64,000 nucleotides of DNA from Hallerella sp963652365 (GTDB lineage Bacteria > Fibrobacterota > Fibrobacteria > Fibrobacterales > Fibrobacteraceae). The stretch covers positions 1 through 64,000 of the forward strand of contig CAVJTH010000002.1 in assembly GCA_963652365.1 (NCBI GenBank), read 5' to 3'. Below are positions 26,129 to 33,841 of the stretch, in pieces. The first letter of the stretch is position 1; every line of letters begins with the position of its first letter. Made by a program: the position numbers and the translations under genes. Under the pieces are notes generated by a model. That model was not told the DNA's origin, made no database searches, and saw nothing but the letters and a program-made list of their open reading frames with translations.

Positions 26129-27096
26129 AACTGCTCCCAAATATGCTTAAGTAATTTTCCAACGATGTTTATATCCCATCCATTGCCGGCTCGTTTGGAT
26201 AATTGGGTATATGATAAACCGGCAAAGTCTATTTCTCCATTTTTAAAACCCATTAAGCGAAACTGTTCTGGGATAGATAATTTTCTAACAACTTCATGTC
26301 CATTTTTGGGAAGTTCAATCACTCGAATGCTGTTGTGCATTGGATCTGTTAAAGTTGGGCATAGTCCGTTTACTTTTATCCTTTTATTATAGACATCAAA
26401 GCAAAGCGCTTTTTGTACGATAAAATTTTGAATTTTGTGCTTTTCTTTAAGATGTTCTATTTGTGAGGTATTTAAATAGAGATTTTGTGGCGGATTTTTA
26501 TCTAAAAAAGAATCGATACTTTTTTTGAGTGTGACTTTTGGAAGTTCCATGTTGAAATTATTAGGTAATCCGCCGTATTGTGCAAAAATCCATAGGCGTT
26601 CCCGGTTTTGAGGAATCCCATAATCCTTTGTATTTAATAATTGAAAGGCGACGTTGCCATAACCGATTCTTTTGAGCTCGTATAAGATTTTTTCAAATGT
26701 TTGCTTGTGCTTTGCCGTGGTTAATCCTCTAACATTTTCGAGTAAAATCCATTTAGGCTTTTTTGCTTCGCAAAGTCGAATTATTTCATAAAACAATGTA
26801 CCGCGAATATCCAATTCTCCCAATCCTTTTCCTGCGGTTGAAAATGGTTGGCAAGGAAATCCTCCGGTAAAGAGATCGAATGAAGGAACATCTTCTGGAA
26901 CGATTTTTGTTATATCGCCATAGTTTTTTATCCCGGGAAAATTCTTTTCAAATAATATACATGCAGGTTTGTCGATTTCGGAATATCCAATTACTTTGTG
27001 TTCGAGACCGGCTCGTCTTAATCCAAACGAAGCGCCTCCGTATCCGGCAAAAGCTTCAAAAACACGAATGATCTTTTTGCTCTTTTCCTTCTTCAT
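26125..27096 (-). CDS. DNA (cytosine-5-)-methyltransferase
   Basis: A 323-aa C5-cytosine methyltransferase. Motif I is FEAFAGYGGASFGLRRAG (SAM site), motif IV GGFPCQPFSTAGKG with the catalytic Cys82, motif VI ENVRGL, motif VIII PQNRERLWIFA, and motifs IX/X are QFRLMGF and QLSKRAGNGWDINIVGKLL. The target-recognition region is short. As first gene of the LlaJI-like operon it protects host sites. Its sequence is clearly AT-rich compared with the trpB side, which suggests transfer. Confidence 0.93.
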   Translation of the reverse strand: MKKEKSKKIIRVFEAFAGYGGASFGLRRAGLEHKVIGYSEIDKPACILFEKNFPGIKNYGDITKIVPEDVPSFDLFTGGFPCQPFSTAGKGLGELDIRGTLFYEIIRLCEAKKPKWILLENVRGLTTAKHKQTFEKILYELKRIGYGNVAFQLLNTKDYGIPQNRERLWIFAQYGGLPNNFNMELPKVTLKKSIDSFLDKNPPQNLYLNTSQIEHLKEKHKIQNFIVQKALCFDVYNKRIKVNGLCPTLTDPMHNSIRVIELPKNGHEVVRKLSIPEQFRLMGFKNGEIDFAGLSYTQLSKRAGNGWDINIVGKLLKHIWEQL

Positions 27097-27341
27097 CCAT
27101 CACTCCTTTTTGAAAGTGTCCCCAAGTCCACTCTCGTTTTGGAGCGATGCGATTCGTCGGATTTTGACGATTCGTTTGACAGAAATCGCCAAAGAAAAAG
27201 CGAGAGGCATTGCCGCTTCTCGCTGGAACTGACATCTTTACAGAGAACAAACGCTCGCCGAATTCTGGCGCGTTCTTTCTATGCACAAAAACGGCTTGCC
27301 CATAGCGTAAAACGCCGAAAGCTTCGGCTTGTCAGCATTTG

Positions 27342-27392
27342 CCCTGTTCCTGTGTTCTTGAAAGTGTCGAAGTTTCAGGCCGAGAACAAGAG
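27342..27392. repeat. Interrupted palindrome, copy 1
   Basis: The core TGAAA-n-TGTCGAAG-TTTCAGG is flanked by arms CCTGTTCCTG and GAGAACAAGAG, which pair imperfectly. The core is nearly identical to that of the copy at 27633-27680. Confidence 0.5.
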
Positions 27393-27632
27393 CAAAACTT
27401 TAGGTAAGGGTTTGCCCTGATTCCACGCCTCCCCGCGCGAATTTGTTCAAAAAGGCGTGAGGTTGCCGTGCTTATCTACCTGAGGCCTTCGACTGCCCAA
27501 CACAAATAAACACAAACAACCCACGCCCCATAAAGGTCGCAAGCGAACATCGGCGATCTGGATATACATACAGAACCAAATGTTGCGCAAAGCGATGCCG
27601 CAAAATGCCTTGCGACAGACGTGAGCCGCCCG

Positions 27633-27680
27633 CTTATTCTCTGCGTATTGAAATTGTCGAAGTTTCAGGTAGAGAATAAG
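27633..27680. repeat. Interrupted palindrome, copy 2
   Basis: Outer arms CTTATTCTCT and AGAGAATAAG are perfect 10-bp complements. The inner TGAAA/TTTCA closes a TTGTCGAAG loop. The arms differ from copy 1 but still pair, as expected if the fold is what is kept. Confidence 0.55.
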
Positions 27681-27707
27681 AGAAAACTCTTGATTTGCGA
27701 TATAATA

Positions 27708-27748
27708 TAGTTTTTTCCTTGGGTGGGGAGTTGGGAAAATTTTGAAAG
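27708..27748 (+). repeat. 41-bp leader repeat, copy A
   Basis: Matches 30401-30441 at 40 of 41 positions (G versus A in GTTGGG/GTTAGG). Recognisable core: CCTTGGGTGGGGAG followed by GGAAAATTTTGAAAG. It lies 98 bp before the first gene of its cassette. Confidence 0.8.
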
Positions 27749-27846
27749 AGTGAAAAATATGGCTTGTGTTTATATATATTCTGCATATCTTTCATAGAAA
27801 AGGAATTGAATTTTGTTTAAAGACTCTAAGTGAATGAAGAACGGAA

Positions 27847-28119
27847 ATGTGTAATTCATATGAGAAATGGTTGTTGCCTTCTCGTTTTTTGACGGACAAA
27901 GAGGGAAATATCTATGAATATTCGCGTTTGCCAAAAATTCAAGAAGCCTTGGAGGAAGAAAAAAGAATTTGCTTGGCTTCCCAATTTCAGGATGAGCACT
28001 GTGAAAATTGGGACGATGATGAAGTTGCGCTAGAATTCATTCGAAAAAAATCTCATGAGAAATTCGTTATGTTTACCAAAGTGATAAAGATTGGAAACAT
28101 TTTTGCAGAGGCTTATTAA
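27847..28119 (+). CDS. Hypothetical protein, 90 aa
   Basis: Not recognised. A small acidic protein (MCNSYEKWLLPSRFLTDKEGNIYEYSRLPKIQEALEEEKR...) with no signal peptide or membrane segment. It is the first gene after leader copy A and lies 39 bp before the membrane protein gene on the same strand. Low GC, like its neighbours. The ribosome-binding site is weak (CGGAA directly upstream), so the start is uncertain. Confidence 0.5.
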   Translation: MCNSYEKWLLPSRFLTDKEGNIYEYSRLPKIQEALEEEKRICLASQFQDEHCENWDDDEVALEFIRKKSHEKFVMFTKVIKIGNIFAEAY

Positions 28120-28158
28120 TGACTATTATTGAAAAATATCCTTTCCTTTTGCCCTAAA

Positions 28159-28869
28159 ATGTCTCGTTGTCTTGACAGAAAGTCTCTGCTTCTTTCCTTT
28201 ACGCTTTTTTCATCTTTTTTCGCTATCGAATTTTTTGATGCTTTTGACCGTTCGGAAAGTGGCGGCGTGTTGTTGCTTATGTTTGTTCCGTATGCAACCC
28301 TGTGCGTCGGTTTTTCATTGCTTCGCTTGCTATGGGGAATTTTTTGCAAAAAACTTGGGGCGGACGTTTGTACGGAAAATAGTTGCTCGTGGTCGAGATT
28401 GGCATTGGATGTTATTCCTTATTCGGTTGTGATTTTTGCGGTGATGTTTTATAATTTATCCTATGGAAAATTTTTGGTTCTTCCCCTGGTTTCTTTTCTG
28501 TGGGATAGTTGTTTAGAGGAATATCGCGACAGAAAAAAAAGACGTTTTTTCTTTTCGTTGTTTGCCGTCGTCTCCTATTTTCTTTGTGGGTTTTGGCTGT
28601 TTCATGGAATGGATTTTTCGGGGAATGTCGTTTACCTTTTTTCTCATTTTCTTGAATATCTTTTCCCATTGTTCTTCTTTCCGTTTTTTCGGATTAGTTT
28701 TTCCAAAAAAAACTTGAACGCCGTGTTTCTTGCTGTTGTTTCGGTCTTTTTTCTGAAATTCCTATTTGGCAGAATCTCGGAACTGGATCTTGTGTTTTTT
28801 GTAGTGCTTTTACCGGGAGCTTTTATGGAAATCCTTTTAGCTTGTATGAAACATCAAAGAACGCAGTAA
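28159..28869 (+). CDS. Multi-pass membrane protein of unknown function
   Basis: A 236-aa, Phe/Leu-rich integral membrane protein with about six to seven hydrophobic segments and short basic loops (RDRKKRR near residue 125). No family was recognised. ATG 28159 (MSRCLDRKS) is preferred to a TTG at 28129. Its last ~65 bp lie inside the 871-bp duplication, and a diverged remnant of a further ~30 bp of its end (GGAACTGGAT...) is visible at 33345, so the second locus once carried a similar gene. Its 3' end overlaps the convergent lipoprotein gene by 16 bp. Confidence 0.6.
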   Translation: MSRCLDRKSLLLSFTLFSSFFAIEFFDAFDRSESGGVLLLMFVPYATLCVGFSLLRLLWGIFCKKLGADVCTENSCSWSRLALDVIPYSVVIFAVMFYNLSYGKFLVLPLVSFLWDSCLEEYRDRKKRRFFFSLFAVVSYFLCGFWLFHGMDFSGNVVYLFSHFLEYLFPLFFFPFFRISFSKKNLNAVFLAVVSVFFLKFLFGRISELDLVFFVVLLPGAFMEILLACMKHQRTQ

Positions 28870-29279
28870 GTTCTAACCATTTTTTTTTGCATCCTTCTGT
28901 CTTGTTCGATTTGTTTTTCAAGAATACGATATTCCGTTGCCCATATTTCATAATTTTTTAATGCGCTGTCGATAAAGCAGCAGAAAAGATCTTCCTGTTT
29001 GTAGCCGGGGAATTTCCAGTATTCTTCGGGCTTTTTGTCGCGTGTTAGCAGATAAGGACCGCTGGCTTCGCTGAGGCAGCATTTCCATAAATAATATTCC
29101 TCGACTATTTTTCCTGGGGGAGGAATTGTTGGCGACTCGTCGGGGTGAATTACGGTTAGAGTTTCTGAACCTAGGCTGTCTGGAGAGATGTATGTGACAG
29201 GAGGTTCGTAGGGGATGATCTTCTGAGCCAAAAGGCAAGCGGCAAGTCCTAGAATGGGCGTAAAAAGTTTAGCGAACAT
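28854..29279 (-). CDS. Putative small lipoprotein, 141 aa (copy A)
   Basis: Not recognised by family. The N-terminus MFAKLFTPILGLAACLLAQK looks like a lipoprotein signal with LAAC as lipobox. After a Pro-rich stretch the mature part contains four further Cys (two CC pairs: WKCCLSEAS and LFCCFIDS) and a basic helical end. It is the second gene of a two-gene minus-strand unit, overlapping the 61-aa gene by 11 bp. An identical copy is at 33416-33841. Confidence 0.6.
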   Translation of the reverse strand: MFAKLFTPILGLAACLLAQKIIPYEPPVTYISPDSLGSETLTVIHPDESPTIPPPGKIVEEYYLWKCCLSEASGPYLLTRDKKPEEYWKFPGYKQEDLFCCFIDSALKNYEIWATEYRILEKQIEQDRRMQKKMVRTYCVL

Positions 29280-29454
29280 TCATATCCCCCAGGAAGCATC
29301 CGTAGCCATTCAACAGGTCGTTTTCTATGGAGGCGTTTACGTAATCAAGGTTTTCTTCGTTTTCCAACGAGTCGAGTTTTTTGTCCAGGTCATTGACAAA
29401 ACGGACGAGTCGCTGTTGCCGGGATGCTGTGCGCCAATACGTGGTTGTATTCAT
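29269..29454 (-). CDS. Hypothetical protein, 61 aa (copy A)
   Basis: A small hydrophilic protein (MNTTTYWRTASRQQRLVRFVNDLDKKLDSLENEENLD...), probably helical. No family known. Its stop overlaps the start of the 141-aa putative lipoprotein, which suggests a translational pair. The same gene is repeated exactly at 33831-34016. Confidence 0.5.
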   Translation of the reverse strand: MNTTTYWRTASRQQRLVRFVNDLDKKLDSLENEENLDYVNASIENDLLNGYGCFLGDMNVR

Positions 29455-29564
29455 GGCGCTTGATGTATGGAATGAGATAGAGGGGATTCATTGTGCTTAA
29501 ATAGAATTCCGCTTGAAATTTTTGTCTGTCGAAGGACGAAAGTTTGGATCAAAACGGTGATGAT

Positions 29565-30276
29565 TTATAATCCGTTTAGCAAGTTCATCGTATTAATGCT
29601 TGCGACAGAAGGAAATTCGCTCCAGTTGTTCATGATTCCGCCGAAAGGATGCCGTGTAAAGTAGGGGACCAGCTCGTCCGCCTCCTTCGTCCTCAGCGGC
29701 TCCAGGATGCAGAAGAGGGACATCCTGTCGTTCGCGGTGAACAGGTTGCCCCTGTGCCGCGCCCCGTTGATCAGGTCTATATCGAAGTCCCCGAAGCGTT
29801 CCTTCCTGTCCACGGCCGCGGGTCTCTCGTCTATCCATCGCTGGTCACTGATCGAGCCGCGCCTGTCCTTGGCCGGGCCCCGCTTGCGGTACGGCTTGCC
29901 CCGGTGCCTCAGGTGCGGCCTGAGCTCCGTCCTGCCCTGGATCCTTCGGTAGATCGCGGGGACGCTGGGCGTTTCCTTTCCCTCCAGCCTCCTGCGTCCG
30001 GCGACCTGCTCCGGAGACAGGTCCTCCCGGATGGCGTCCTCGACCTCTTCCCAGACGTCCTCGCTGTACCTGCAGTGGACGTGCGCCTCGCGCTGGAGCT
30101 TCTCCGCCCTCCTGTCCGCCTTTTCCGGGTCGTACCCGTCCCTGCCTCCGTTGTTGTTCAGCTCCTTCGAGAGGGCTCCGGAGGATATCCCGATCTGTTT
30201 CGCGATGTCCTTTTGAAGAAGCTGGGCTTTCAGCAGGGCGTCGATTTGGTATCTTAGTGCACGGTCTGAGTCTCAT
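29565..30276 (-). pseudogene. IS30-family transposase remnant fused to a duplicated gene tail
   Basis: The minus-strand frame reads as an IS30 transposase: HTH region LRYQIDALLKAQLLQKDIAK, then SPEQVAGRRRLEGKETPSVPAIYRRI, then the start of the DDE domain DERPAAVDRKERFGDFDIDL. After ELVP it continues in frame into YFTRHPFGGIMNN..., the tail of the 83-aa gene found intact at 34127-34378. The catalytic C-terminal half is therefore missing. At the N-terminus the likely ATG (30276) is out of frame with the transposase by one base. The IS part is strikingly GC-rich amid AT-rich DNA. No terminal inverted repeats were identified. Confidence 0.8.
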
Positions 30277-30323
30277 GGCCTGTCCTTTTCGTGGTGGAAA
30301 AGCGACAAGCTAGAAACCTAGCC

Positions 30324-30354
30324 ATCCCCGGGATTCGTTTTCCGGGGATTTTTC
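30324..30354 (+). terminator. Rho-independent terminator
   Basis: ATCCCCGG (30324-30331) pairs with CCGGGGAT (30342-30349) and is followed by a T run. No intact plus-strand gene precedes it; it may be left from a lost gene, or shield the next cassette from read-through. Confidence 0.75.
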
Positions 30355-30400
30355 TTGCTTTTCAACCTAGATTCGATTTACTTGGCGATGAGAATTCACG

Positions 30401-30441
30401 TAGTTTTTTCCTTGGGTGGGGAGTTAGGAAAATTTTGAAAG
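30401..30441 (+). repeat. 41-bp leader repeat, copy B
   Basis: 40 of 41 bases identical to 27708-27748. It ends 105 bp before the XRE gene, nearly the same distance as copy A to its first gene (98 bp). Confidence 0.8.
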
Positions 30442-30546
30442 CTCCTTAAAAATTTTATCTCGTTGTACGTGTTGCTTTCTAGAATAAATTTATCTATATT
30501 TATGTTATGCGTTCGGCGAACGCTGTCCAACAAAAAGGTTTTGTAT

Positions 30547-30918
30547 ATGTTTGAAGATAGTCTTGGCTTGTTTATTACTCGGAAAAGACGAGAGCGGGGA
30601 CTCTCCTTGCGCAAGTTTGCCAGGGATTTAGGAAAAGCTCCATCCTATATTTGCGATGTTGAAAAAGGAAAGAAGTGCCCTATTGATAAAGATTTCCTAG
30701 AAACTGTTGCGAAAATCTTGGATTTGAATGTCCAAGAAAAAAACACTCTTTTTGATTTGTCTTCAAAAGGGCGAAAAGATATTGCTCCTACTGATTTGAC
30801 CGAATATCTCAAGAAAACTCCGTTGGCGAGCGTTGCTTTGCGCTCTGCGAGAGATTCTAAAATTTCTAATGAAAAGTGGAAAGAAATTATAAACATCATC
30901 CAAAACGGCAACAAATGA
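30547..30918 (+). CDS. XRE-family helix-turn-helix regulator
   Basis: A 123-aa protein with an N-terminal XRE/Cro HTH (LGLFITRKRRERGLSLRKFARDLGKAPSYICDVEKGKKCP) and a C-terminal tail probably used for dimerisation or sensing. The next gene, which it overlaps by 4 bp (ATGA), encodes an ImmA/IrrE-type protease; such pairs act as a repressor and the protease that cleaves it (ImmR/ImmA of ICEBs1) or as toxin-antitoxin-like pairs. The ATG at 30547 is preferred over upstream starts; TATATTTA ~50 nt upstream may be its promoter. Confidence 0.85.
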   Translation: MFEDSLGLFITRKRRERGLSLRKFARDLGKAPSYICDVEKGKKCPIDKDFLETVAKILDLNVQEKNTLFDLSSKGRKDIAPTDLTEYLKKTPLASVALRSARDSKISNEKWKEIINIIQNGNK

Positions 30919-31625
30919 AAAGTTATATCGATTATTCAAAATGCAGAAAGGATGCTCGCGGGGTCTATGTTTTAGGTTATAGTCAAATAGAAAATTCTAT
31001 TGACAGTTTTTTAAAAAAAGAGCATCCAAAAGTTCTTGCCTATCCGCAAGAAGTTCCTGTTGAAAATTGGATTGATTCCGGTGAATTCGGCTTTTCTTTA
31101 GAGTTTCGAGATCTCGTTTTTCCTCAGGCAAAAGGCTTTACTGCTTTTTCAAAGATGGTTGCCGGAGTAAAGAACTCTGGAACAGGCTCCATCGAGTTGG
31201 TGCCGATTGAAGAAAATACTGTAGTTTTGGACGAAACAGAAGAAGATTCGCAAAGCCATTTTGCTGCGGGACATGAACTTGCCCACATACTTCTCCATTC
31301 TTACTATTTTCGAAACCATGTAGATGCGTTGGCTGCTCATGCGGACGTTGTTCCTTTTCGATTGTCTTCTAGGCATCCTTGTTTTTGGTTGGAACGGCAA
31401 GCGGATTACGCAGCGGGTGCTTTGGTAATGCCTCGATGTACTTTTCTAAAACTTTATCAAAACTTTTTTAGAACAAATTTTTTAGCTAGACTAGGTAGCG
31501 AGTCCGGTGCATTATTTGAATTTATAACTGAAGCAAAGAAAGTATATAATGTATCTAGAAAGGCTGCTGAAATCCGTTTGGAACAATTGAATTTGTTGGG
31601 AGGAGGGGGCGAATGGGTTCATTGA
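30915..31625 (+). CDS. ImmA/IrrE-family metallopeptidase
   Basis: A 236-aa zinc peptidase of the ImmA/IrrE (M78, DUF955) group. The metal site is HELAH at residues 120-124 (AAGHELAHILLH); the third ligand is probably the Glu in WLERQADYAAGALVMP, the family's usual EAEANAFAA..LMP motif. The ~110 residues before it are an extra N-terminal domain. It overlaps the XRE gene (ATGA) and the next gene (13 bp). Expected role: cleave or inactivate the XRE repressor on a trigger such as DNA damage or phage infection. Confidence 0.88.
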   Translation: MKSYIDYSKCRKDARGVYVLGYSQIENSIDSFLKKEHPKVLAYPQEVPVENWIDSGEFGFSLEFRDLVFPQAKGFTAFSKMVAGVKNSGTGSIELVPIEENTVVLDETEEDSQSHFAAGHELAHILLHSYYFRNHVDALAAHADVVPFRLSSRHPCFWLERQADYAAGALVMPRCTFLKLYQNFFRTNFLARLGSESGALFEFITEAKKVYNVSRKAAEIRLEQLNLLGGGGEWVH

Positions 31626-32083
31626 AATGCTTTTGTGGTTATGGAATGAGAAATTCTGATAGTCTAAACCAGGTGGAACTTTCGCTTTTTACTTTGGACG
31701 ATATTAATGATGCGGTTAGAAAGCAAGTATTGTTGAAAGAGCTTCCTTTTTTATACAAGGAAACGGAAGTTTGGCGTTGTCCTAGTTGTGGACGTTGGAA
31801 TTTTCTTTCACAAAAATATGATTTTAGAATGGTTCCTCAGAGAGAAATTTTAGTCGGTTTTGCGCAAGCCCAATCCGATGATGTCTTGTTCTTTGAATAT
31901 GATTTGCGTTCTGTCGATAAGGCGTATCAGGTTTCTGAAAATATCAGAGTCGAAGACTTTTTAAATCTTTCGGAGGAAATCGTTCGGCTAAGATTTATTC
32001 GGGTGAATAAAAAACGGATGTTGCTATTTAAAACTAGGAACATGCAAAAACCGATAAAACTTTATTTACAGGAAAAGGCGTAA
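31613..32083 (+). CDS. Hypothetical protein with a Cys4 zinc-ribbon-like site, 156 aa
   Basis: Not recognised. Four Cys in two pairs, Cys6-x-Cys8 (KCFCGYG) and Cys56-x2-Cys59 (WRCPSCGRW), could form a split zinc ribbon. The rest is mixed alpha/beta with many charged residues. It overlaps the protease gene by 13 bp, so it belongs to the same transcript and may be a DNA- or protein-binding partner of the cassette. Confidence 0.6.
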   Translation: MGSLKCFCGYGMRNSDSLNQVELSLFTLDDINDAVRKQVLLKELPFLYKETEVWRCPSCGRWNFLSQKYDFRMVPQREILVGFAQAQSDDVLFFEYDLRSVDKAYQVSENIRVEDFLNLSEEIVRLRFIRVNKKRMLLFKTRNMQKPIKLYLQEKA

Positions 32084-32150
32084 TTTTTTTTTGAACTTTT
32101 TGTTCGCTTGAAGACGAACGAAAAAGAAATTTTAACTAAGGAGTGTTTAT

Positions 32151-32657
32151 ATGGGCGGATATGGTGGAAAATCCGGTCGGCAAAAAGATAAATGCTATCT
32201 GAATACGGCAGGAATGCCTGTAAAAGATGCTAACGCTATCTTTGTAGCGGAACATTATTTGCATCAAGGAAAGTATGTCGCGTTTTTAGCGGAAAAGCCA
32301 AATGATCATCGGCGTGTTGATTTAATGGTTGAAGGTGCGCCTGTAGAAGTTAAAGGCGTTGAAACGTTTAAATCAAATACGATTTGCAATAGCAGCATTT
32401 TTAAGGCTCGAGAACAAATGCGTCAAACAATAGCGGAATCAAAGTTCTACGAACAGAAAGAGGGTAGTAAGATTGTCTTATTGTCTCGTCATAAAAGAGC
32501 TATTGATGGAGAGAGTGCTGTCCCGGCAGTAATTGCGGGGTATCAAGAAGCTTTGAGAAAAGGGATCGTTTCCAAAAAAGATAAAATTGAATATTGGTTT
32601 AAAAGGGGAAAGAAGTTGCGAATCTTAGAATTGCATCGCTATGGTTCAAATTCGTGA
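32151..32657 (+). CDS. PD-(D/E)XK-like nuclease, CDI-toxin-like
   Basis: A 168-aa protein. Residues 25-70 resemble the restriction-like nuclease core found in CdiA C-terminal toxins: a helix (ANAIFVAEHYLHQGKYVAFLAE), then RRVDLMVEGAPVEVKG with Asp57, Glu66 and Lys68 as D...ExK, then a helix (FKAREQMRQTIAES) and a strand (KIVLLSR). There is no secretion signal or delivery domain, so it would act inside the cell. TAAGGAG precedes the ATG. Function inferred from pattern only; it could also be a Holliday-junction-type or structural nuclease. It sits directly before the DUF4417 gene. Confidence 0.55.
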   Translation: MGGYGGKSGRQKDKCYLNTAGMPVKDANAIFVAEHYLHQGKYVAFLAEKPNDHRRVDLMVEGAPVEVKGVETFKSNTICNSSIFKAREQMRQTIAESKFYEQKEGSKIVLLSRHKRAIDGESAVPAVIAGYQEALRKGIVSKKDKIEYWFKRGKKLRILELHRYGSNS

Positions 32658-32668
32658 TGGGAGATTTT

Positions 32669-33319
32669 ATGATTGGAAATCAAATGTCTTTGGAGCATCT
32701 GTCGATTCTTCATGAAACAGTTAAAATTGGAACATTGGGGGTGCCTCAATTAAGGCCGGTTCAAGAAATCCCAATTATTCATAAATGTTTTCCAATCAAT
32801 GTAATCTTCTCTAAAAAGATTAAAGATGTATGGGGGCATTGTTTTATCGATGATTTGCATCAGAGTTGTTTTTGGAACAACCCTTTTGCTCATATAGACC
32901 GCTTGAAAGAATTAAAAGGAATCGTTGCTACGGATTATAGCTTATTTCGAGACTATCCAATTGCTGAGCAAAAATGGAATTGCTTTAAAAATCGGGTAAT
33001 GGCCTATCATTGGCAACAACAAGGGTTGAATGTTATCCCTACTGCAAGTTGGAGCATTCCGGATAGTTTTGAGTGGTGCTGGGACGGATTGCCTAAAAAT
33101 TCTGTGTTGGGGATTACTACAAATGGAATTGCAACGGCAAAAGAAGGCTATCGATTGTTTGTTTTAGGTCTTAATGAATTGGTTAAAAGATTGGAACCGA
33201 TCGCTCTTATTGTATGCGGGACTTTTTTTACATGGATGTCTGAAAAATATCCGAATATAAAAATGATTCAAATTAAAAGTTTTGGACAATTGTGGAATGA
33301 ACGAAAGAAACTATGTTGA
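32669..33319 (+). CDS. DUF4417-domain protein
   Basis: A 216-aa protein that fits DUF4417 (function unknown, common in phages and mobile elements): LKGIVATDYSLFRDYPIAEQKWNCFKNRVMAYHWQQQGLNVIPTASW, then a GLPKNSVLGITTNG segment and a C-terminal alpha/beta part (ALIVCGTFF). The ATG at 32669 has GGGAG 5 nt upstream; an ATG at 32657, overlapping the previous stop, is the alternative. It is the last gene of the five-gene cassette; the tail repeat starts 48 bp further on. Confidence 0.75.
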   Translation: MIGNQMSLEHLSILHETVKIGTLGVPQLRPVQEIPIIHKCFPINVIFSKKIKDVWGHCFIDDLHQSCFWNNPFAHIDRLKELKGIVATDYSLFRDYPIAEQKWNCFKNRVMAYHWQQQGLNVIPTASWSIPDSFEWCWDGLPKNSVLGITTNGIATAKEGYRLFVLGLNELVKRLEPIALIVCGTFFTWMSEKYPNIKMIQIKSFGQLWNERKKLC

Positions 33320-33415
33320 TCTTTGTAGAAAATTTGCTAAAGAAGGAACTGGATTTTGTGTGCTGTTGCTTTTACCGGGAGCTTTTATGGAAATCCTTTT
33401 AGCTTGTATGAAACA

Positions 33416-33841
33416 TCAAAGAACGCAGTAAGTTCTAACCATTTTTTTTTGCATCCTTCTGTCTTGTTCGATTTGTTTTTCAAGAATACGATATTCCGTT
33501 GCCCATATTTCATAATTTTTTAATGCGCTGTCGATAAAGCAGCAGAAAAGATCTTCCTGTTTGTAGCCGGGGAATTTCCAGTATTCTTCGGGCTTTTTGT
33601 CGCGTGTTAGCAGATAAGGACCGCTGGCTTCGCTGAGGCAGCATTTCCATAAATAATATTCCTCGACTATTTTTCCTGGGGGAGGAATTGTTGGCGACTC
33701 GTCGGGGTGAATTACGGTTAGAGTTTCTGAACCTAGGCTGTCTGGAGAGATGTATGTGACAGGAGGTTCGTAGGGGATGATCTTCTGAGCCAAAAGGCAA
33801 GCGGCAAGTCCTAGAATGGGCGTAAAAAGTTTAGCGAACAT
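33416..33841 (-). CDS. Putative small lipoprotein, 141 aa (copy B)
   Basis: Protein identical to that at 28854-29279 (signal-like N-terminus with LAAC lipobox, CC pairs, basic helical C-terminus). Here it follows the 83-aa and 61-aa genes on the minus strand in what looks like the intact three-gene unit. Function unknown. Confidence 0.6.
   Translation of the reverse strand: MFAKLFTPILGLAACLLAQKIIPYEPPVTYISPDSLGSETLTVIHPDESPTIPPPGKIVEEYYLWKCCLSEASGPYLLTRDKKPEEYWKFPGYKQEDLFCCFIDSALKNYEIWATEYRILEKQIEQDRRMQKKMVRTYCVL

Larger units (their letters stand above)
27097..27846. other. 750-bp non-coding stretch with several hairpins
   Basis: No convincing gene is seen. It holds the upstream region of the methyltransferase, a hairpin AGCGAGA/TCTCGCT near 27200-27225, an imperfect one around 27250-27280, two copies of an interrupted palindrome (27342-27392 and 27633-27680) and, at its right end, the 41-bp leader shared with 30401-30441. 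It does not show the conserved parts of tmRNA or RNase P RNA. Confidence 0.5.
28805..29675. repeat. 871-bp direct repeat, copy A (cassette tail)
   Basis: Same sequence as 33367-34237 at a constant offset of 4562 bp, with no difference found by eye. It contains the end of the membrane protein gene, a complete lipoprotein-like gene and 61-aa gene on the minus strand, and the last ~36 codons of an 83-aa gene. The right end joins an IS30 transposase remnant. Confidence 0.92.

Noticed and set aside
27139..27420. A 93-codon plus-strand frame in the 750-bp non-coding stretch
   Set aside because: It crosses the palindromic repeat, lacks a ribosome-binding site and has an unnatural basic composition.
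27097..27846. Possible tmRNA, RNase P RNA or other housekeeping RNA in the hairpin-rich gap
   Set aside because: No tRNA-like ends, T-loop or RNase P consensus was found; left as unexplained structured sequence.
29254..29463. A 69-codon plus-strand frame (repeated at 33816-34025)
   Set aside because: It is antisense to the 61-aa gene, which couples to the putative lipoprotein by an 11-bp overlap and is the more plausible frame.
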